A stretch of DNA of 35,682 bases from Methanobacteriota archaeon (lineage in GTDB: Archaea > JAADCQ01 > Methanopyri > Methanopyrales > Methanopyraceae). Location: positions 1-35,682 of the forward strand of contig JAMOPY010000028.1 of the NCBI GenBank assembly GCA_027064305.1. The letters are read 5' to 3'. Below, piece by piece: positions 31,442 through 35,682 of this stretch; positions within the stretch are counted from its first letter, which is position 1; the number at the start of each line of letters is the position of its first letter. The notes under the pieces were generated by a model. The model was given only the letters and a program-made list of their open reading frames with translations, did not search any database and was not told the origin of the DNA. A program made the position numbers and the translations under genes.

Positions 31442-32407
31442 TTGTCCGGGCTGGGCTCGGCCGAGGTGTTGGGCGCGCTGAGGAGGGTAAAGCCTGACGC
31501 CGTGGCCTACCTGCCCGGGTTCCCGCTGAACGAGGTGGTCCGGAGGCTGGAGGAGGGAGACCACCCGTTCGAGGTCGTGCCGGTCGCCTCGGAGTTCGAC
31601 GCCGTAGGGCTGGTGATCGGCCTCGCTCAGTCCGGGGGCTTCGGGGCCGCGGTTCTCAAGGACAAGGGGGTGTACGTGGCCGCGCAGCTGCTCGCGGAGG
31701 AGGGGGACTGGCCGGGCCTCCTGATCGTGGGGCTGGACGCCGACGGGCGGGGCTCCTACACGTGCTCCGTGGAGCTGCCCCGGGTGGTTCGGGAGTGGAA
31801 GCTGCGCGTGGAGGTGCCCGAGAGTCAGCGGGAGATCGAGGATGCGGTGGTCCGCGCCGCGGAGGCCGCCCGGGAGGAGCACCGGCTCGCGTGCGTGATC
31901 CTGACGGAGGACCTGCTCCTGTCCAGTCGACCGCCGGCGGACGTGGCCCGGGTGGAGCCCACGGGCGAGGGGGACTGGGACGAGCTCCTGCGCGCCCTGG
32001 AGTTCTACGAGAGCGCGGCCCTCGTGCTCGGGAAGGGGATCCTGGGGGACGTTTCGGGCGACCTGCCGGCGGTCACCTCCTCGCTGGGGGACGAGCGGGG
32101 GGAGGTGGATCGGCTGAGGGAGGCGCTGGAGGGGGCGGGGCTCGAGGTCCGGGTGTACTGCACCAAGCACGCGTCCAAGTTCCTCCCCGGGATCCCGCCG
32201 ACGGGCGTCAACACGGGTAACACCGTGCGGGAGGACGTGCTCTTCCTCGTGGGCGCCTCCTTCGACGCGTTCGCGGTCCGATTCGAGTCGGACTTCGTGG
32301 TGTCGGTGAACCCCGACCCGGACGCGTACGCGCACCGGATCGCGGACGCCCGGTTCGTCATGACCCTCTCGGAGTTCGTGCGGGGGCTGCGGGAGCGGCT
32401 CAGGTGA
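31442..32407 (+). CDS. TPP-enzyme Pyr-domain plus DHS-fold (ETF-alpha-like) protein
   Basis: 321-residue protein. Residues 1-150 resemble a thiamine-pyrophosphate Pyr domain (PDAVAYLPGFPLNEVVRRL, Glu51 in VASEFDAVGLVIGLA as candidate TPP-activating Glu). Residues 180-321 resemble the DHS-like NAD/FAD-binding domain of decarboxylases or ETF-alpha (TGVNTGNTVREDVLFLVGAS, then FVVSVNPDPDAYAHRIADARFV). A PP domain is lacking; one is encoded separately at 29653-30144. TTG 31442 follows GGTGGG. The gene overlaps nadC by 8 bases at its 3' end. Reaction unknown. Confidence 0.65.
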   Translation: MSGLGSAEVLGALRRVKPDAVAYLPGFPLNEVVRRLEEGDHPFEVVPVASEFDAVGLVIGLAQSGGFGAAVLKDKGVYVAAQLLAEEGDWPGLLIVGLDADGRGSYTCSVELPRVVREWKLRVEVPESQREIEDAVVRAAEAAREEHRLACVILTEDLLLSSRPPADVARVEPTGEGDWDELLRALEFYESAALVLGKGILGDVSGDLPAVTSSLGDERGEVDRLREALEGAGLEVRVYCTKHASKFLPGIPPTGVNTGNTVREDVLFLVGASFDAFAVRFESDFVVSVNPDPDAYAHRIADARFVMTLSEFVRGLRERLR

Positions 32408-33242
32408 TCACGCGCATGCTCAGGTCCAGGGCGGGCGCGGAGTGCGTCAGCCAGCCCAGGGAGATCACGTCCACCCCGGTGCGGGCGTACTCGGGCGCGT
32501 TCTCCGGGGTGATCCCGCCCGAGGCCTCGAGGATGATCGCGTCGTCGATCCTCCGCACGCGCTCGACCGCCTCCCGCACGCGCCCCGGGGTCATGTTGTC
32601 GAGCAGCACGTGGTCCGCGCCGGCCCGGGCCGCCTCCTCGGCCTCCTCCGGCGACTCCACCTCCACGCCCACGAGCTTCGTGAACCCCACCTCCCTCCGG
32701 GCCCGGCGCACGGCCTCCTCCACCGACCCGACCAGGGCCAGGTGGTTGTCCTTGATGAGCACCGCGTCGTCCAGGCCCAGTCGGTGCGGGTCGCCTCCCC
32801 CGTCCGCCACGGCCTTCTTCTCCAGGAACCCGGTGATCGGGTGCACCTTTCGCGTGGCGGCGACGATCACGTCCGGGTTCACGCGGCGGACCCGGTCCAC
32901 GACCCGCCGGGTCGCCGTCGCGATCCCGGACAGTCGCATGAGGAAGTTGAGCGCGACCCGCTCGGCCGAGAGGACGTTTACCGCCCGGCCCGAGACTCGG
33001 AGCAGCTCCTGCCCCGCCCGCACCTCCTCCCCGTCCCGGACCCGTGCCTCCACGTCGCAGTCCAGCAGCTCGAAGGCGACCCGGGCGGGCAGCGTGCCGG
33101 AGACCACCCCCTCCTCCTTGGCCACGATCACGGCCTCCGCCTCCTCACCGCGGACGACGGAGGAGGTCAGGTCGGCCCGCCCGACGTCCTCCTCCAGGGC
33201 CCACCGCACCACGCGCTCCACCCGAACCCGGTTCAGGATCAC
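32400..33242 (-). CDS. nadC: Quinolinate phosphoribosyltransferase NadC
   Basis: NadC converts quinolinate and PRPP to nicotinate mononucleotide, CO2 and PPi in NAD synthesis. 280 residues is the normal length. Seen are EDVGRADLTS, LNFLMRLSGIATATR, the phosphate-binding region TRKVHPITGFLEKKAV followed by GGGDPHRLGLDDAVLIKDNHLA, and the barrel end LEASGGITPEN. The usual TRKTxPGxR reads TRKVHPITG, a modest variation. GTG start at 33242, 12 bases after the DUF1152 stop. Convergent with the Pyr-domain gene. Confidence 0.93.
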   Translation of the reverse strand: MILNRVRVERVVRWALEEDVGRADLTSSVVRGEEAEAVIVAKEEGVVSGTLPARVAFELLDCDVEARVRDGEEVRAGQELLRVSGRAVNVLSAERVALNFLMRLSGIATATRRVVDRVRRVNPDVIVAATRKVHPITGFLEKKAVADGGGDPHRLGLDDAVLIKDNHLALVGSVEEAVRRARREVGFTKLVGVEVESPEEAEEAARAGADHVLLDNMTPGRVREAVERVRRIDDAIILEASGGITPENAPEYARTGVDVISLGWLTHSAPALDLSMRVIT

Positions 33243-33254
33243 GCGGGCGACCCC

Positions 33255-34208
33255 CTACCGCTCCGCCATCTCCCGCTCCCAGTCCAGCTCCGTCTTGATG
33301 CCCAGCTCCCGGCGCACGCGCTCGTGCGCCTCCTCCACGCTGCGCGTCCCGTCCACCAGCTCGCACAGCACGCTCCCGCGCGCCACGGCCCTCGGGTCGA
33401 AGTAAAACGTGCACACGGACGCGGGCCCGAGCTCGACCGTCCGGTGCCCGCCCCGGATCTCGATCGGCCCCAGCTCACCCCGCTCGGCCGCGCGCAGCGG
33501 GACCAGGCTCGCCTCGGTCTCCACCGCCTCCGCCAGCCGCTTAAGGAACGCCACGTCCCGCCGCGTGAGCCCGACCGCCCCCAGGTACCCGCCCTCGGCC
33601 GCGATCTCGGCGAACCGCCTCCGCAGCTCCTCCCGCGAGAGCTCCCCGTCCGACCCCCACCCGAACACGCCCAGCACCGTCCCGTCCAGCCGGGCGAGCG
33701 AGCACGTCATGATGGAGTCCGCGAGCGGGCTCTCCACCCCCGGCTCGTCCCCCCGGGCGAGCGCGTCCCCGCCCACGTCCACGCCGACGAGCACGTCCAG
33801 GTCGAAGTGCTCCATCAGCGCCCGCAGCCCCTCCACGGTCCCCTCCACCCCGCCGCTCACGTCGACCAGCACCACCCGCACGTTCGAGTGCCCGAGCCGC
33901 CGCAGGACCTTTCGCACCCGGGACTCCGCGAACTCGGACCCGCGCCGCGGCCTCGCCTCACCCCGCAGCACGCCCACCCGCTCGTGGATCCACTCAACGT
34001 CCCCTACGATCTCGTCCCGCGAGCGCGGGCCCGGCTCCGGATCCACCACAACCCGCTCCCACGTGAGCCCTCCGAGCACCAGGAGCTCGGGGTTCAAGTC
34101 CACCCGCGCCCGCCGGTACGTGTGGGACGCGCCGACGACGTCCCCGCCCCCGCCGATCCCGAGCACCCCGATCCGACTCCCGTCACCGAGCACCTCGCTC
34201 AGGTACAA
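33255..34208 (-). CDS. DUF1152-family protein
   Basis: 317-residue archaeal protein with the family start GVLGIGGGGDVVGA, a glycine loop for nucleotide or phosphate binding, then the WERVVVDPEPGPRSRDE segment and VVLVDVSGGVEGTV with the central acidic strand VLVGVDVGGDALARG. Family function is unknown. TTG start at 34208; nadC lies 12 bases downstream, so it may be linked to pyridine nucleotide metabolism. It diverges from the RNA methyltransferase gene with a 26-base gap. Confidence 0.8.
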   Translation of the reverse strand: MYLSEVLGDGSRIGVLGIGGGGDVVGASHTYRRARVDLNPELLVLGGLTWERVVVDPEPGPRSRDEIVGDVEWIHERVGVLRGEARPRRGSEFAESRVRKVLRRLGHSNVRVVLVDVSGGVEGTVEGLRALMEHFDLDVLVGVDVGGDALARGDEPGVESPLADSIMTCSLARLDGTVLGVFGWGSDGELSREELRRRFAEIAAEGGYLGAVGLTRRDVAFLKRLAEAVETEASLVPLRAAERGELGPIEIRGGHRTVELGPASVCTFYFDPRAVARGSVLCELVDGTRSVEEAHERVRRELGIKTELDWEREMAER

Positions 34209-34234
34209 GCGAGCGGCCCCCGAGGGGGAGGTGG

Positions 34235-35593
34235 TTGGGACTCAGCCGGCAGGAACTGACCGTGCGCGTGCTCGTGCGGTGGGAGCGCACGCGCCGGTCC
34301 CTGCGCACCTGCGTCAAGCGGGTGCTCCTGAACGCCGGCGTCCGGGACCATAAGGTGTGGGGGACCGTGCACGCGTACTGCATGGAGCTGATGAAGCGGC
34401 TGCGGACCGTCGACGCGTTCCTGGAGGCGGCCGTGCGGAACGCCCGCGTCCCGGACCTGGACCCCTGGGTGCGCAACGCGCTCCGCGTGGCCACGTTCGA
34501 GATGAAGTGCAACGACGTCAAGCCCGCGATCGCGACCAACGAGGCGGTACGGATCGTGCTCCGGAGGCTCGGGGAGGGGCCCGCCCGGTTCGTGAACGCC
34601 GTCCTGTACGACGTCGAGGAGCTGTCCCTGGACGACGTGCTGGACCGCGCCCGGGACGAGGTCGAGCGCCTCGCGATCGAGCACTCCCACCCCGAGTGGT
34701 TCGTCCGCCACCTCCTGGACACCGTCGGTCGGGAGGAGCTTGAGCGGCTGATGCGGGCGAACAACCGGGAGCCCGAGCGCTACCTCCGCGTTCACGCGCA
34801 CCGGGTCGACCCGGACCGGGCCATCCTCGCGCTGGAGCGGGAGGGGGTGGTCGTCGAGGAGGACCCGGACGTGCCACTGATCCTGCGGGTGGTGGAGCAC
34901 GACGTTCCGCCCGTGCGCACGGAACCGTACCGACGGGGCTGGGTCGCGTACCAGGACAAGGCCTCGGCCGCCGCGGCGTACGCCCTGCGGCCCGACCCGG
35001 GCGACGCCGTCCTGGACGCGTGCGCGGCCCCGGGGAACAAGTCCGCCTACCTGTACGCCCTGACGGAGGGGGAGCTCGAGCTCACCTGCGTGGACGTGAA
35101 CCCGCGCCGGCTCCGCGAGCTGCGCCGGAACTTCCGGAGGTGGGGCGTCGAGGCGCGGGTCCGCCGCGCGGACGCCACCCGGCTGGCGCGGGAGCTTCGG
35201 GGCGAGCGGTTCGACCTCGCGCTCGTCGACCCGCCCTGCTCCAGCTCCGGCGCGTACGCCCGCTCGCCCGAGGCCCGGTGGACCGTCCGCTGGCGGCACG
35301 TGAAGAGGTACGCCCGCGGCCAGCTGGCCATCCTCCGGGGCGTCGCCCCCCTGGTCGAGCGCGCCCTCGTGTACTCCACCTGCTCCGTCACGGTCGTCGA
35401 GAACGAGGAGGTCGTGCGCCGATTCCTCCGCGGGATGGACGGGTTCGAGCCGGAGCGGCCGTTCACGTTCGGCTCGCCCGGCGTCGAGCGCTGGCTCGAC
35501 CACCGCTACCCGTGGCACGACCGCGTCCGGCGCCTGTGGCCGCACCGGCACCGAACCGAGGGCTTCTTTACCGCCCGCCTGGAGCGCTCGTAG
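34235..35593 (+). CDS. RNA (cytosine-5) methyltransferase, RsmB/Nop2 family with NusB-like domain
   Basis: 452-residue SAM-dependent RNA m5C methyltransferase. The N-terminal part (about 1-135) is a NusB-like RNA-binding domain as in bacterial RsmB. The catalytic domain has motif I DACAAPGNKS, motif IV DPPCSSSG and motif VI YSTCSV, providing both cysteines needed for catalysis and release. TTG start directly after GGGGGAGGTGG. rRNA or tRNA target unknown. It is the last protein gene in the window. Confidence 0.92.
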   Translation: MGLSRQELTVRVLVRWERTRRSLRTCVKRVLLNAGVRDHKVWGTVHAYCMELMKRLRTVDAFLEAAVRNARVPDLDPWVRNALRVATFEMKCNDVKPAIATNEAVRIVLRRLGEGPARFVNAVLYDVEELSLDDVLDRARDEVERLAIEHSHPEWFVRHLLDTVGREELERLMRANNREPERYLRVHAHRVDPDRAILALEREGVVVEEDPDVPLILRVVEHDVPPVRTEPYRRGWVAYQDKASAAAAYALRPDPGDAVLDACAAPGNKSAYLYALTEGELELTCVDVNPRRLRELRRNFRRWGVEARVRRADATRLARELRGERFDLALVDPPCSSSGAYARSPEARWTVRWRHVKRYARGQLAILRGVAPLVERALVYSTCSVTVVENEEVVRRFLRGMDGFEPERPFTFGSPGVERWLDHRYPWHDRVRRLWPHRHRTEGFFTARLERS

Positions 35594-35655
35594 GGCCGAT
35601 GAGGAGCCTACCCCGAGTCTGAGGCCCGATGACGAGTTGGACGGGGGCCGAGGCG
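35594..35655 (+). ncRNA. Candidate C/D box guide sRNA
   Basis: Just after the methyltransferase stop lies a C-box-like CCGATGA (35596-35602), a 16-base guide-like stretch (35603-35618), D' box CTGA (35619-35622), a GGC spacer, C'-box CCGATGA (35626-35632), a second guide-like stretch of about 15 bases, and a D-like CCGA (35648-35651). Flanking GCC/GGC could pair as a short terminal stem. Spacing fits archaeal C/D box sRNAs, which are abundant in Methanopyrus. The D box is CCGA not CTGA, and no target was checked. Confidence 0.45.
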
Positions 35656-35661
35656 CCTCGG
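35648..35661. repeat. Perfect 14-bp palindrome, CCGAGGCGCCTCGG
   Basis: A perfect inverted repeat lies at the end of the candidate C/D RNA, with outer GGGGCC (35644-35649) and GGCCCC (35668-35673) arms allowing a larger hairpin. It might be a terminator-like hairpin or the join of two opposed C/D-like units: the minus strand from 35682 also starts with CGATGA and reaches CCGA at 35661-35658. The window ends 21 bases later. Confidence 0.5.
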
Positions 35662-35682
35662 CACCCTGGCCCCTCTTCATCG

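Noticed and set aside
31409-32335. Upstream in-frame extension of the protease gene
   Set aside because: The extension is antisense to the Pyr-domain gene, and the signal peptide begins at 31408.
35648-35673. Rho-independent-type terminator
   Set aside because: The hairpin is not followed by a T-run before the window end, so termination cannot be claimed.
1-35682. tRNA or rRNA genes
   Set aside because: No stretch showed a tRNA cloverleaf or rRNA core sequence on reading; the protein genes leave almost no space outside the final 90 bases.

Overview
The window is about two-thirds G+C, densely packed, and archaeal. Starts are often TTG or GTG, neighbouring genes overlap by 4 to 30 bases, and promoters appear as isolated AT-rich box A elements. 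Its methanogen-specific genes (a complete Eha-type energy-converting hydrogenase operon, the methanopterin enzyme MptA), a Cdc48 ATPase with an intein, an archaeal MBF1 and the high G+C of a hyperthermophile-like gene set together point to Methanopyrus kandleri or a close relative. The species name is an inference from gene content and base composition; no database was searched.

Layout. Positions 1-3166 (minus) hold most of a two-module Cdc48/VCP AAA ATPase whose second module is split by a 387-residue LAGLIDADG intein; the 3' end lies outside the window. Positions 3247-7250 (plus) form a tight biosynthetic run: mptA, an unrecognised gene, lysA, and a radical SAM protein with a winged helix at each end. 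An AAA-type NTPase (minus) and an unrecognised gene (plus) start on top of each other near 7.87 kb. Positions 8832-12240 (minus) are a MoxR ATPase plus VWA protein pair, diverging from the hydrogenase operon.

Positions 12294-23001 (plus) are the Eha operon: ehaA to ehaO in canonical order, four consecutive polyferredoxin genes with 4, 8, 4 and 6 [4Fe-4S] motifs (22 in total), and a CBS-domain gene translationally coupled to the last one. The membrane subunits, the NuoB-like small subunit and the [NiFe] large subunit form the ion-driven H2:ferredoxin oxidoreductase, and the polyferredoxins would carry its electrons to CO2 reduction or biosynthesis. A winged-helix regulator with its own promoter follows.

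Positions 23527-30144 hold an HflX-like GTPase with an RNase H-like companion (minus), then a plus-strand run: a DUF356-like protein, a methyltransferase, a MazG-like pyrophosphohydrolase, an FtsA/PilM-like actin-fold ATPase and a tail-anchored membrane partner. An aMBF1 regulator (minus) is followed by a PEP-mobile-like domain protein and a stand-alone TPP-binding domain. Positions 30077-35593 contain a secreted papain-like/coiled-coil protein (minus), a TPP Pyr-domain plus DHS-fold protein (plus), nadC and a DUF1152 protein (minus), and a NusB-domain RNA cytosine-5 methyltransferase (plus). The last 90 bases look like a C/D box guide RNA next to a perfect palindrome.

The most interesting items are the actin-like ATPase with its tail-anchored partner, the expanded polyferredoxin set, the radical SAM protein with two winged helices, the secreted protease with a coiled-coil tail, and the dispersed parts of a possible split TPP enzyme. 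No rRNA, tRNA, CRISPR array or transposon was recognised.
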